A DNA stretch of 64,000 bases from Baekduia alba (GTDB lineage: Bacteria > Actinomycetota > Thermoleophilia > Solirubrobacterales > Solirubrobacteraceae), in the NCBI RefSeq assembly GCF_028416635.1, contig NZ_CP114013.1, positions 5,456,001 through 5,520,000 of the forward strand. The letters run 5' to 3'. The position numbers and the translations under genes are program-made. Below the pieces are notes generated by a model. That model made no database searches and was not told the DNA's origin. It worked only from the letters and a program-made list of their open reading frames with translations. Shown here in pieces: positions 7,624 to 15,442 of the stretch. The first letter of the stretch is position 1. Every line of letters begins with the position of its first letter.

Positions 7624-8010
7624 TCAGCTGCTGACTTTCACAACATCGGTCACGCAACTCGCAAGCTGAAGCGGCCGGCCCCACACCGACCAGTGCGCCG
7701 GGCCGCCGGTCTTCGCGACGCAGAGACCGAGTCCGGGAACCAGATCGATGGTCGCGACGTGCCCGCCGAGCTTTGGGACGCGGCCCGCGAGCTGGGCCGC
7801 GACGTCGGCCGAGGCGAACATCGAGAGCGCCATGTGGATGACCGCTGCGCGGTCCTCGGGGCCGCGAGGCGGCAGACCCTGCTCGTAGTGCGACCGCAAC
7901 GCCTCAGCGAACCGCTCGTCGTCCCGCGCACGACTCACCCGATACAGCCGCTGCGGCTCCCCGACGACGACCACTTCGACTGACCGCAACAGCGACATCG
8001 GACCCGGCAT
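7624..8010 (-). CDS. Hypothetical protein, 128 residues, paired with the next gene
   Basis: The start is placed at 8010 (MPGPMSLLRSVEV); 7998 is equally possible and neither has a clear ribosome-binding site. The sequence has a conserved-looking N-terminal region (VVVVGEPQRLYRVSRARDDE), a helical middle and the C-terminal pattern GGHVATIDLVPGLGLCVAKT then GHWSVWGRPLQL. I do not recognise the domain. It is the first gene of a two-gene minus-strand unit inside the mobile element, transcribed away from the excisionase-like gene, a typical cargo position. Confidence 0.55.
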   Translation of the reverse strand: MPGPMSLLRSVEVVVVGEPQRLYRVSRARDDERFAEALRSHYEQGLPPRGPEDRAAVIHMALSMFASADVAAQLAGRVPKLGGHVATIDLVPGLGLCVAKTGGPAHWSVWGRPLQLASCVTDVVKVSS

Positions 8011-8185
8011 CGTCAGCCACCGTATCGAGCACCTCGGCGACCCCCGACGAGCACCGTTCCGGTCGCTTCGACGACCCTGATTCAGCGAGCCACCAGGACC
8101 GGCACACACTTGCATCCGCTTGAATGCGGCCTCTGGTGGTGCGATTGGTCGAGGGTGTTCCGGTCGCCTCGTCGACTAGGAAGAC

Positions 8186-8548
8186 GTGCCCTTCGAGCCT
8201 CCGAGCGTGGCAGAGCTCCTGTCGCAGATCGCAGGTGATCCCGAGGCGCTGGCTGCGCTCCGTCGGCTCGTCGGTGCAGGGAGCGGCCGCGGGACGCCCG
8301 CCTACACCGTCGCGACGTTGGCGGCGACCCTCGGCGTTACCGAGCGCGTCGTTCGCAACGCGAGAAGTCGCGGGGAACTTCGCGCGGTCAAGCGCGGGTC
8401 GCGCTGGTACATCGCCACGGACGCAGTGGATGAGTGGACGCACGAGGCCGCCGACGTGTCACGAACTACCCGTCGATTCGCACGCGACCGTTCCCCGCTC
8501 GCAACGACCTTCGCCCAGATCGACGACCGTCCCCGTCGGTCGGCGTAG
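8186..8548 (+). CDS. Helix-turn-helix protein, excisionase/MerR-like
   Basis: A 120-residue protein starting at GTG 8186 after AGGAAG. Residues of about 39-86 form a winged helix-turn-helix of the excisionase (HTH_17) type: PAYTVATLAATLGVTERVV, then ARSRGELRAVKRGSRWYI, then DAVDEW. The N-terminal 38 residues are an extra helical segment. Placement 14 bp upstream of the recombinase start indicates co-expression, and the likely role is a recombination directionality factor or element regulator. Excisionases are usually shorter, so a regulatory role is an alternative. Confidence 0.75.
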   Translation: MPFEPPSVAELLSQIAGDPEALAALRRLVGAGSGRGTPAYTVATLAATLGVTERVVRNARSRGELRAVKRGSRWYIATDAVDEWTHEAADVSRTTRRFARDRSPLATTFAQIDDRPRRSA

Positions 8549-8562
8549 CATCGGCAGCCGTC

Positions 8563-10140
8563 GTGAGTGTCCATCGCAAAGGTGCGAAGTGGGTGGTCCG
8601 GTATCGGGAGGGAGACCGGAACCGGTCGCGCAGCTTCGGCCGCAAGGGCGATGCCGAGCGGTTCGGTATCGAGGTGTCGCGTCGCAGGGAACTTGGTGTT
8701 CTTGGTTCCCTCGATGGCGGGCGCGAGACCCTGGACGAGTTCGTCATCCAGACCTGGGCACCAACGCACAGCGTCATGCTCGCGCCGAAGACGCGCAAGC
8801 ACTACGCCTCGCTCTACGACCATCACATCGCGCCGACCCTCGGCCCGCTCCAGCTCCGAGCGATCCGGCCGGAGACGATCTCGCGCTGGCAGGCCGACCG
8901 GCTCGCCGCCGACGCTGGACCTACCGCGGTCCGCCACGCCCTCGATCTACTCGGTTCCCTCCTTCAACGCGCCGTCGAGGCCGAGCGCATCGCCGCCAAC
9001 CCCGTCCGGCTGGTCCGTCGCGCTCGGCTCCCACGCCGCAAGGAGACCCGACCGCTCGCCCCGGCCGCCGTCGAGCGGATGCGCGCGGCAGCCGCCCAGC
9101 GCGACGCCACGCTGTTCTCCGTCCTGGCCTACGCCGGCCTCCGGCCCGGCGAGGCCCTCGCGCTCCAGTGGGACGACATCCGCGACAACACGCTGCTCAT
9201 CGAGCGCGCGCTGTCGCTCGGCGAGGACGCCGACACCAAGACGACCGCGCACCGCACGGTCCGGCTCCTCGCGCCACTCAGGTCAGATCTCACCGAGTGG
9301 CGTCTCGCCTGCGGTCGCCCGCCGGGGAACACGCTCGTGTTCCCCAACCACCGCGCCGCACCCTGGACCGAGCCCGCCTACCAGTCCTGGCGCCGCCGCT
9401 CTTTCGACGCCGCGCGCACGGCAGCACAGATCGACCGGGCCACGCCCTACACGCTGCGCCACAGCTTCGCGAGCCTGCTCCTGCACGAAGGCCGCAGCGT
9501 CATCTACGTCGCGCGCCAGCTCGGTCACGACGCCCGCTTGACGCTCACGCGCTACGGCCACGTCATCGATGAGCTCGAGGACCAGCCACAGGTCTCCGCC
9601 CAGCAGGCCATCCGCGAGGCCCGTTCCCTCTCCGTTCCCCGCAGCGCTTCAGAGCCCGCAACCGCGAGCGCTCCGGAAACAAAGAAGCCCCGCAAAAGCG
9701 GGGCTTCTACCGAGGTGGAGCTAGGGGGACTCGAACCCCCGACCTCCTGGGTGCGATGCAGGGAGCTGCGCCGAAAGAGGCCCATCTGCGGCCTCGCGCT
9801 TCGACACCGAAGCGCGGGCGGTCGTCGATGCGCTGCGCGTCCGCGTCCGCTACCACGGCCTCGGCGGGGCAGACCCGCCGGCGGACGCTCAGCCCGCAAC
9901 TCCCGCTCGGCCACACCGCCGCCACCGCGCCGGAGGCCGCGCGCCCGCCAGACTCGCTCGCCCGTACCCCGCTGGCGATGTCCGCCAGCGGTCAGATGTC
10001 CCGTTCAGGCGCCCCGCGACCTCGACGGTCGCGGTGTCAGGTGGCGACTCCGGCGCGGCGCCCGGCCAACCGGCGATCGGCGTACCCGCGGCCCTCCTCG
10101 GCGTCTCCGAGCACCGCGCCCGCGATGTCAGCCAGAGTGA
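8563..10140 (+). CDS. Tyrosine recombinase (integrase) reading through the attachment site
   Basis: Phage-type integrase. It has an N-terminal AP2-like arm-binding region (WVVRYREGDRNRSRSFGRKG, residues 10-29), a SAM-like core-binding domain (about 56-150) and a C-terminal catalytic domain. Catalytic residues visible are R194 (AGLRPGEAL), R299 in TPYTLRHSF, H322 (LGHDARLT) and nucleophile Y331 (RYGHV). The usual His of the HxxR motif is Tyr296. GTG 8563 is chosen because similarity begins there. The frame crosses the tRNA-derived site (VELGGLEPPTSWVRC) into host DNA and stops only at 10140. In the excised circle it would stop at 5606-5608 instead, giving a different, much shorter C-terminus. 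Confidence 0.88.
   Translation: MSVHRKGAKWVVRYREGDRNRSRSFGRKGDAERFGIEVSRRRELGVLGSLDGGRETLDEFVIQTWAPTHSVMLAPKTRKHYASLYDHHIAPTLGPLQLRAIRPETISRWQADRLAADAGPTAVRHALDLLGSLLQRAVEAERIAANPVRLVRRARLPRRKETRPLAPAAVERMRAAAAQRDATLFSVLAYAGLRPGEALALQWDDIRDNTLLIERALSLGEDADTKTTAHRTVRLLAPLRSDLTEWRLACGRPPGNTLVFPNHRAAPWTEPAYQSWRRRSFDAARTAAQIDRATPYTLRHSFASLLLHEGRSVIYVARQLGHDARLTLTRYGHVIDELEDQPQVSAQQAIREARSLSVPRSASEPATASAPETKKPRKSGASTEVELGGLEPPTSWVRCRELRRKRPICGLALRHRSAGGRRCAARPRPLPRPRRGRPAGGRSARNSRSATPPPPRRRPRARQTRSPVPRWRCPPAVRCPVQAPRDLDGRGVRWRLRRGARPTGDRRTRGPPRRLRAPRPRCQPE
9623..9640 (+). repeat. Arm-type integrase site candidate, right
   Basis: Identical 18-bp partner of the repeat at 5663-5680. It lies inside the 3' part of the integrase reading frame, shortly before the terminator and the right core site. 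Confidence 0.5.
9684..9708. terminator. Intrinsic terminator carried with the right tRNA fragment
   Basis: GAAGCCCCGC-AAAA-GCGGGGCTTC is a perfect 10-bp stem. On the minus strand it is followed by TTTGTTT, so it would terminate a tRNA transcript ending at 9716, which fits an element that restores both the tRNA 3' end and its terminator. It lies inside the integrase frame on the plus strand. Confidence 0.65.
9716..9760 (-). repeat. Right attachment site (tRNA 3'-end fragment)
   Basis: Second copy of the 45-bp tRNA 3' end, with acceptor strand TAGCTCCA instead of TAACTCCA. Host sequence to the right does not supply the D-arm or 5' acceptor strand, so no functional tRNA is rebuilt here. Both copies share an unusual C opposite the anticodon stem (CCAGG after the loop ATCGCAC). 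From 9770 to 10036 I see no gene other than the integrase read-through. Confidence 0.75.
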
Positions 10141-10525
10141 CGATCCGCCCGCCGCCGCCCCACGTGCCGTCCGGGACCTCGTTCGCGAACACCCAGACTC
10201 GCGTGGGGTCCCGCTCGTAGGCTCCCTGCTCGGCGTCCAACACGGTCTCGGTCACCTCGGCGACCATCCGCTGCCGGCGATCGGCATCGAACTGGCCCTC
10301 CGGCACCGAGGCGATGATCCGATAACGCGGCTCGTCGGTGGGCTCTCCGGCCACGTACAGCGCCACCGGTCGGTGTAGGAAGACCCACGCGATCGAGCGG
10401 GCCACGGGATTGGACGGATCGGCGCCCTCGTTGCGAAGCAAGATGTCGGTGAGGCTCGCGAGCAGCTCCTGCTCCGCCTCGACCGACAGCGCCCCTTCTG
10501 GGATGAACGCGTCAAGCATTGGCAT
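10037..10525 (-). CDS. Tautomerase superfamily protein
   Basis: A 162-residue protein starting MPMLDAFIPEGAL, with a strong ribosome-binding site (AAGGAGGT, 7-nt spacing). After Met removal, Pro becomes the N-terminal residue, the catalytic base of the tautomerase (4-oxalocrotonate tautomerase/MSAD) superfamily. The body fits the longer, fused type of subunit (LTDILLRNEGADPSNPVARS, RYRIIASVPEGQFD, VWVFANEVPDGTWGG). The substrate is unknown. It follows a truncated HxlR regulator on the same strand, and genes of this kind often sit beside HxlR regulators that respond to electrophiles. The regions 10526-10813 and 9770-10036 hold no other convincing gene. Confidence 0.8.
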   Translation of the reverse strand: MPMLDAFIPEGALSVEAEQELLASLTDILLRNEGADPSNPVARSIAWVFLHRPVALYVAGEPTDEPRYRIIASVPEGQFDADRRQRMVAEVTETVLDAEQGAYERDPTRVWVFANEVPDGTWGGGGRIVTLADIAGAVLGDAEEGRGYADRRLAGRRAGVAT

Positions 10526-10813
10526 GGGTAGACCTCCTTCGCGCCCCCGTAGAAGGAGCGCTGAGTTGCTTTATGCAACTGACTCTACATCGTTGCCGGG
10601 GCCGTCGCCACGCGGGCGGTCTCGGCATCGGCGCGGCGGCGCGCCTCGAGCAGTTGGCGCGTCAGGTCACGGGGGCGAGGGCGGCGGCCGGCGCGCTGCT
10701 CGCTCATCGCCGAGCGCGCCTCGGCCGCCTCTCGGGCGTAGGTCCGACGACCGGGAGCAGCGGCGGCAAAGCGGCTCGTGCAGCTCGTCGAGCCGGGGGC
10801 GGCCGAGCCTCAA

Positions 10814-11035
10814 TCACCTCACGCTGGCCGAGTTGGCGGCCTCGTAGGTCGCGCGAGTCGAGATCTCGCGCTTGAGCTCGACGAACCGCAGGCGGCCACG
10901 GGCATTGAGCGTCCAGAGGATCGGCGTGGTCCAGCGGCTGAAGATGATGTCGACCACTGGGTCGATCGGGCACGCCTGCCTCGGATCGAGGCTCCGCGGG
11001 GTGCTCGTGACGGCGTCTTGTCTCATACGGCCCAT
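10814..11035 (-). pseudogene. Truncated HxlR-family regulator
   Basis: The first 56 residues match the HxlR winged helix: CPIDPVVDIIFSRWTTPILW then TLNARGRLRFVELKREI. The sequence then changes to STRATYEAANSASVR and stops, without the wing and C-terminal dimerisation helix of a normal protein of about 110 residues. It is divergent from the DHA2 exporter at 11226, the usual HxlR/exporter arrangement, and upstream of the tautomerase. The remaining fragment could in principle still bind DNA, but it is probably a pseudogene. Confidence 0.65.
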
Positions 11036-11225
11036 CCTCTTCAGATAGTCAGTTTCCCCTAGGTACCTAGTATAGCTTCGATGCTAGCTTCGCTCCCTTC
11101 CTGACCAGAGGCATCGCTGTACACGACGAGCGGCACGCTCGTCGGGCGCCTCAACCGCACGAAGGGCTAGACGAATGACAGCAGCGAACACACAATTGTT
11201 GCGCTCCACTCTGGAGGCGTGATCA

Positions 11226-12728
11226 ATGGCCACAGCTACTACGACGCCGGAGGCGGAGACCGATGCTTCAGCGCTCGGTACGCGTCGCGGCAAGCTGACG
11301 CTTGCGCTGTTGTGCACGATCGCGTTCCTCGATTTCGTTGACGCGTCGATCGTCAACGTCGCCTTGCCCACCATGGGCGAAGACCTCGGCTTCTCCGTGC
11401 AGAACTTGCAATGGGTGGTGAGCGGATACCTCTTGACCTACGGCGGGTTCATGCTGCTCGGCGGGCGCGCCGCAGATCTTTTCGGCCGGCAGCGCATCCT
11501 CGTCGCCGGCACGGTCGTCTTCGCGCTTTCGTCACTGACTGGCGGCCTGGCCCAGAGTTCAGGCATGCTGGTCGCCGCCCGATTGGTCCAGGGGCTCGGC
11601 GCAGCGATGATGCTCCCGGCCGCACTGTCGCTGCTGACGACAACGTTCACCGGTACCGACCGCCACAAGGCTCTCGGTGTCTGGGGCGGCGTCGCCGGTC
11701 TGGCTTCGGCGGTTGGCGTGCTGCTGGGCGGGGTGTTGTCGGACGGACCGGGATGGCGGTGGGTGCTGCTCGTCAACGAGCCCGTGTGCATCGCAGCCGT
11801 CATTTGCATCTACCTGTTGTTTGAGGACGACCGTCGCCATCCCGACCTGCGCAAGCTGGACCTTCGCGGAGCGGTGCTGAGCACCTCCGGCATGCTGCTT
11901 CTGGTCTACACCTTGGTCAAAGCGCCGGATGTGGGGTGGGGCGCCGGTCGAACGGTCGCCGGGCTGGCGGGCGCTGTCGCGCTGCTGGTGATCTTCGTCG
12001 CCAACGAAGCGCGCAGCGCCAACCCGCTGCTGCCGCTGTCGATCTTCAGGATCAAGGGACTAGCCGCCGCCAACGTGACGCAGCTGATCGGCGTCGCGGG
12101 GATCATCTCGATGTTCTTCTTCCTGACGTTGTACATGCAGAACGTCCTCGGCTACTCGCAGATCAAGACCGGCCTGGCGTATCTACCGCTGTGCTTCGGT
12201 GTGGGCATCGCGGCAGGCATCTCGTCGCAGTTGCTGGCCAAGGTCGGTACCCGGCCGGTGATGATCGGTGGCGCCTTACTGGCGTCGGGCGGCGTGTTCT
12301 GGCTGTCGAAGGTCCCGGTTGGGGGCTCCTTCCTGAGCGACATGCTCCCCGGCATGATGCTGGCCTCGTTCGGGCTTGGCGCCGTCTTCGTCTCGGTGAC
12401 GACGGCGGCCAACGAAGGAGTTCCGGCCGATCAGGCCGGTCTAGCCGCAGCACTGCTCAACGCGTTTCAGCAAGTCGGGGGCGCACTTGGCCTGGCCGTG
12501 TTCTCCGCGCTGGCGACATCGCGCACGAGCAACCAGCTCGCCGACCACGTCCCGCCACCCGAGGCGCTGACGGCCGGTTTTCAGCGCGCGTTGCTGGCCT
12601 GCAGCATCTGCCTCGCCGCTGCGGCGCTCTTCGCGATGCGGACCAGCAACACCCGTGGTGAGCTGGTCGATCCTCAAGCTGTCGACGACGAACAAGCTCG
12701 CCACACCTCCGTGCTCGACGCCGTCTGA
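11226..12728 (+). CDS. MFS multidrug exporter, DHA2 (14-TM) family
   Basis: A 500-residue inner-membrane proton antiporter of the EmrB/QacA type. It shows motif D1 in TM1 (FLDFVDASIVNVALPTMGED), motif A between TM2 and TM3 (GGRAADLFGRQR) and an antiporter motif C region (GLASAVGVLLGGVLSDGPGW). It has 14 hydrophobic segments, with the two extra helices in the centre. Length and topology are complete. It is divergent from a truncated HxlR regulator, and base composition is slightly less GC-rich than its neighbours. It probably exports a toxic small molecule. The absence of an intact regulator suggests altered control. Confidence 0.9.
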   Translation: MATATTTPEAETDASALGTRRGKLTLALLCTIAFLDFVDASIVNVALPTMGEDLGFSVQNLQWVVSGYLLTYGGFMLLGGRAADLFGRQRILVAGTVVFALSSLTGGLAQSSGMLVAARLVQGLGAAMMLPAALSLLTTTFTGTDRHKALGVWGGVAGLASAVGVLLGGVLSDGPGWRWVLLVNEPVCIAAVICIYLLFEDDRRHPDLRKLDLRGAVLSTSGMLLLVYTLVKAPDVGWGAGRTVAGLAGAVALLVIFVANEARSANPLLPLSIFRIKGLAAANVTQLIGVAGIISMFFFLTLYMQNVLGYSQIKTGLAYLPLCFGVGIAAGISSQLLAKVGTRPVMIGGALLASGGVFWLSKVPVGGSFLSDMLPGMMLASFGLGAVFVSVTTAANEGVPADQAGLAAALLNAFQQVGGALGLAVFSALATSRTSNQLADHVPPPEALTAGFQRALLACSICLAAAALFAMRTSNTRGELVDPQAVDDEQARHTSVLDAV

Positions 12729-12842
12729 TCGGGGTTGTGGAACACCCGGTGGGCCCTGGTCGAGCGGCTGGGTCCACCGGGTGGCCGCAAGCCCAAGCGA
12801 CCAGAAACCATGGATGCCGCAGGTCTGTAGAAGACGTGGCGG

Positions 12843-13120
12843 AAACTTCGTTCCCGAGCAGAAGCGACGGAGCTTGGCGGCCATCGTCGCGCCGTGCCAC
12901 CGGTTCTCGTGCGACGGCACGAGCGCCACGTCGGCGCGCCAGCCGGTTGGGATCGGTGCCCTTCGTCAAAGGCTTTGCCGAAGCCGCGGCCGAGCGCGGG
13001 TGGGTACTCGTCGCGGTCGTAGCCGGCCTTCGTCTTAGCGCCCCTCAGCAGTCGCCGGCGACGGTCGCCCGCGTCGACGCGGTTGAGGATGAGAGTGCGC
13101 GGCCACCCCTTCCGGAGCGC
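12843..13120 (-). pseudogene. Frameshifted NucA/NucB-type nuclease gene
   Basis: On the minus strand one frame reads RTLILNRVDAGDRRRRLLRG then KTKAGYDRDEYPPA (13099-12944). The neighbouring frame continues ALVPSHENRWHGATMAAKLR then RFCSGTKF (12926-12843). Together they match the catalytic domain of NucA/NucB-like DNA-entry nucleases, whose signature is the DEYP motif. A frameshift lies near 12935-12945, and no signal peptide or start can be found upstream. The stretch from 13121 to 13490 contains nothing I recognise. Confidence 0.6.
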
Positions 13121-13495
13121 CCGCGGCGGCGGCGGTGGGGCGCCATAACCGGTCCTTACGACAACGGCGCCGGATGCATGCGCGTCGGCGAGGACCAGTC
13201 GACCTGAAGCGTCGCTCCCATACTGACCGGGCGGTGCGGATGGTCTGGCCGGCAGCGTGTCTCGGGACTCCAGATGCCCATGCGGGTTGGGACTCCGGCC
13301 CCCGACGCTTGCCCGTGACCGGCGTCCGATGCGTTGCGCAGGTCGGCGACCGCTTGGACGACCGACGCAGAGCGTTTGGCGACGTCGTCCCACTTGGCCG
13401 GCGCGCTGGACCACGACGAGCGCGGCCGCCTCAGCGAGGTCTTCGCGTACCCGACCGCCGGCGGCTGGCCTCAGCCTCCGCAATCTCGGGGTGGA

Positions 13496-14587
13496 TCAGA
13501 CCCGTCCATCGACCCGGAGCCACTCCAGCCCTTCACCGGAAATCGCTGCTGCTGCGGTGGGCTCGGCTGCGGAGGGCTCGTCGATGGCCGTGGTGGGTCT
13601 GGCGGGGAGGTGGCGGATGTCGGGCACGGCAAGGAGCGCGACGAGTGTCGCGACGGCAAGGCCGAACGCCATCCACAGCGCGGTGCTGGTTCCGATCAGG
13701 GCGGCGATCGGCGCCCAGATCGCGAGCCCGAGTGGTGCGAAGACGAGTGATCCGAACCAGTCATAGGAGCTGACGCGGGAGAGCGACTCGTCGGGGACGT
13801 GGCGCTGCAGCGTCGACTCCCAGACGGAGATCCCGAGCGTCATCCCCGCGCCCGCGAGGAGCGCTCCGCAGACGAGCAGCGGCACTGACGGGGATGCGGC
13901 CAGGCACGCGAGGGGGATCACGAAGAGGCCGTCGGCGAAGGCCACGAACACCAGCGGCCGTCGCGGATCGACCTGGGTGGCCAACAGGCTGCCGACGAGC
14001 GCTCCGACGCCCACCGCGGCCAGGGCCGTACCCCACGCGGCCGCGCCGCCGAGGTCACGCTCGGCGATGACCGGCCCCAGCACGTTCCACGCGCTCCAGA
14101 CAACGTTGCCCATCGCGAAGTAGGCGACGACTGACCACACCCATCTGCGCGATCGAAAGGCGTTCCATCCCTCGCGCAGGTCCTTGAGGAAGGGGCTCGA
14201 CTCAGCTGCGACGTTGGTGGGAAGCCGCAGCAGCACCAGGCACCCCGCGCTCAACGCGAACGTCGAGGCGTCGAGCGCGATCGCCCACCCGGCTCCGACG
14301 GTGGCCACGAGCACGCCGGCGGTGATTGGGCCGAGGATCTCACCAGTCGAGATGGCGCTCGAGCGCAGCGCATTGGCCGGCTGCAACTGCTCGGACGGGA
14401 CGATCGCCGGCAGCAGCCCGATCGTCGCGGGACTGAAGAAGCCGGTGGCGACACCGGCGACACCGGCCAGGAGCGCGAGCATCCACACCTCTGCCGCGCC
14501 CGTGACGAGCACCGCCGCCATCGTCCCCTGGCTCGCCACGCGGATCAGGTCCGCGATGACCATCACCGCGCGTCGGGAGGCACGGTC
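13496..14587 (-). pseudogene. 5'-truncated MFS exporter
   Basis: Residues equivalent to TM3 onward of an MFS_3/EntS-like exporter are intact: ASRRAVMVIADLIRVASQG, GFFSPATIGLLPAIVPSEQL, LGPITAGVLVATVGAGWAIA, and so on to the C-terminus. The first ~55 residues (TM1, TM2 and the start of motif A) are missing. An ATG further upstream (14689) opens a frame, but that sequence is unrelated and antisense to the neighbouring regulator. Homology breaks at about 14587, only 17 bp from the break in the divergent ArsR gene. A single deletion removing both 5' ends and the shared promoter explains this. Confidence 0.7.
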
Positions 14588-14604
14588 GCCATCTCTGGGC
14601 GTAA

Positions 14605-15183
14605 CTGGCCTCGTACTTCGCTGCGACGCTCGTGGACCGGTGGCCCGCCTTCCGTGCGTTGCTCGAAGCTGACGTCGCTCACCGCGCACGCCGGTTCGCA
14701 GACGGCGGTGCCCAGGCGCTGTTCGCCGACCTGCACCGCGCCGTGCACCTGCGAGACGGCGGCCGGCTCGACCTCGCGACCCGGTACCACGCCCCGACCT
14801 CGCTCGACGGCCGTGGGCTGCTCCTCATGCCCTCGGTGTTCGCGTGGCCATCGATCTACGCCGTCACGGACCCACCCTGATCTACGCCGCACGCGGCGTC
14901 GCCACGGCCTGGGGAGCCCACCCCCGATCCGGGTCCGGTGGCGCTCGCGCGTGTCCTGGGCCGCTCCCGCACCCAGCTGCTCCAGGCTCTCGACGTTCCA
15001 CGCGCCGGGCGCGCCCTCGCACAGGCGCTTCAGGTGACTCCTAGCGCGATCTCCCAGCACATCGCCACCTTGCGCGACGCCGGTCTCGTGAGAACCTATC
15101 GCGACGGCCGGCACGTCATGTGCTGTCGCACCGAGCTCGCCGACCAGCTCATCGAGGCCACGACCCCTCGTCGTGACCCATAG
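14605..15183 (+). pseudogene. 5'-truncated, frameshifted ArsR-family (DUF5937-type) regulator
   Basis: Fragments in two frames reassemble into the C-terminal ~190 residues of a regulator like the intact one at 33721-34707. They are LASYFAATLVDRWPAFRALL through MPSVFAWPSIYAVTDPP, then LIYAARGVATAW, then GEPTPDPGPVALARVLGRS through the winged helix ALQVTPSAISQHIATLRDAG. Frameshifts lie near 14875 and 14911. The first ~140 residues are absent. The HTH would be intact but cannot be translated from a normal start. It is the partner of the truncated exporter. Confidence 0.7.
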
Positions 15184-15207
15184 CTCGCCAGTTCTCATCG
15201 TCGTCGG

Positions 15208-15429
15208 TCAGGGACCTATCAGATATCTTGTCTGTTCGAGAGCGGCGCGTGCCTCATCCAGGTGTGACGCCGGCACGAGCACCAGGTCGGCGTGGTTGTG
15301 CTCGAGCTTCGTGTCGTGCCGCTCCCGCGCCGTCGACGCTGGGCGGATCTGGACGGAGGAGCCGCAACCGCGCAAGCGTTCGGCGACGCCGCGCGCGAGG
15401 CCAGGCAGCGTGCTCTCGTTGGTACTCAC
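15208..15429 (-). CDS. Possible small ORF, unknown
   Basis: From a GTG at 15429 the minus strand encodes 73 residues (STNESTLPGLARGVAERLRG, then DLVLVPASHLDEARAALEQT) with reasonable coding periodicity. The opening resembles the nucleotide-binding loop of flavodoxin-like folds, but the protein is too short for one. There is no clear ribosome-binding site. It could be the remnant of a longer gene; extension to 15477 would overlap the start of the neighbouring plus-strand gene. Confidence 0.25.
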   Translation of the reverse strand: MSTNESTLPGLARGVAERLRGCGSSVQIRPASTARERHDTKLEHNHADLVLVPASHLDEARAALEQTRYLIGP

Positions 15430-15442
15430 ATAGGCTGTCGCG

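Larger units (their letters stand above)
5514..9760. mobile_element. 4.2-kb integrative element with tyrosine recombinase and DndB-like cargo
   Basis: The element is bounded by direct repeats derived from a tRNA 3' end (5514-5558, 9716-9760). The recombinase lies at the right end and reads into the attachment site, and an excisionase-like gene sits directly upstream of it. An 18-bp direct repeat near both ends (5663-5680, 9623-9640) probably serves as arm-type integrase sites. The cargo is a DndB/DGQHR-family gene and two small unknown genes, all on the minus strand. There are no conjugation, capsid or replication genes, so it would need a helper to transfer. Neither end carries a full tRNA, so it may sit beside remnants of earlier integrations. 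Confidence 0.8.

Noticed and set aside
9716-9760. Complete tRNA gene on the minus strand
   Set aside because: The T-arm and acceptor 3' strand are perfect, but no D-arm or 5' acceptor strand follows; the same is true at 5514-5558.
9756-10140. Independent gene after the right attachment site
   Set aside because: The frame is only the read-through tail of the integrase; it is Arg/Pro-rich and has no start or ribosome-binding site of its own.
13121-13490. Possible gene before the truncated MFS
   Set aside because: No frame shows protein-like composition, start site or similarity; probably decayed sequence.
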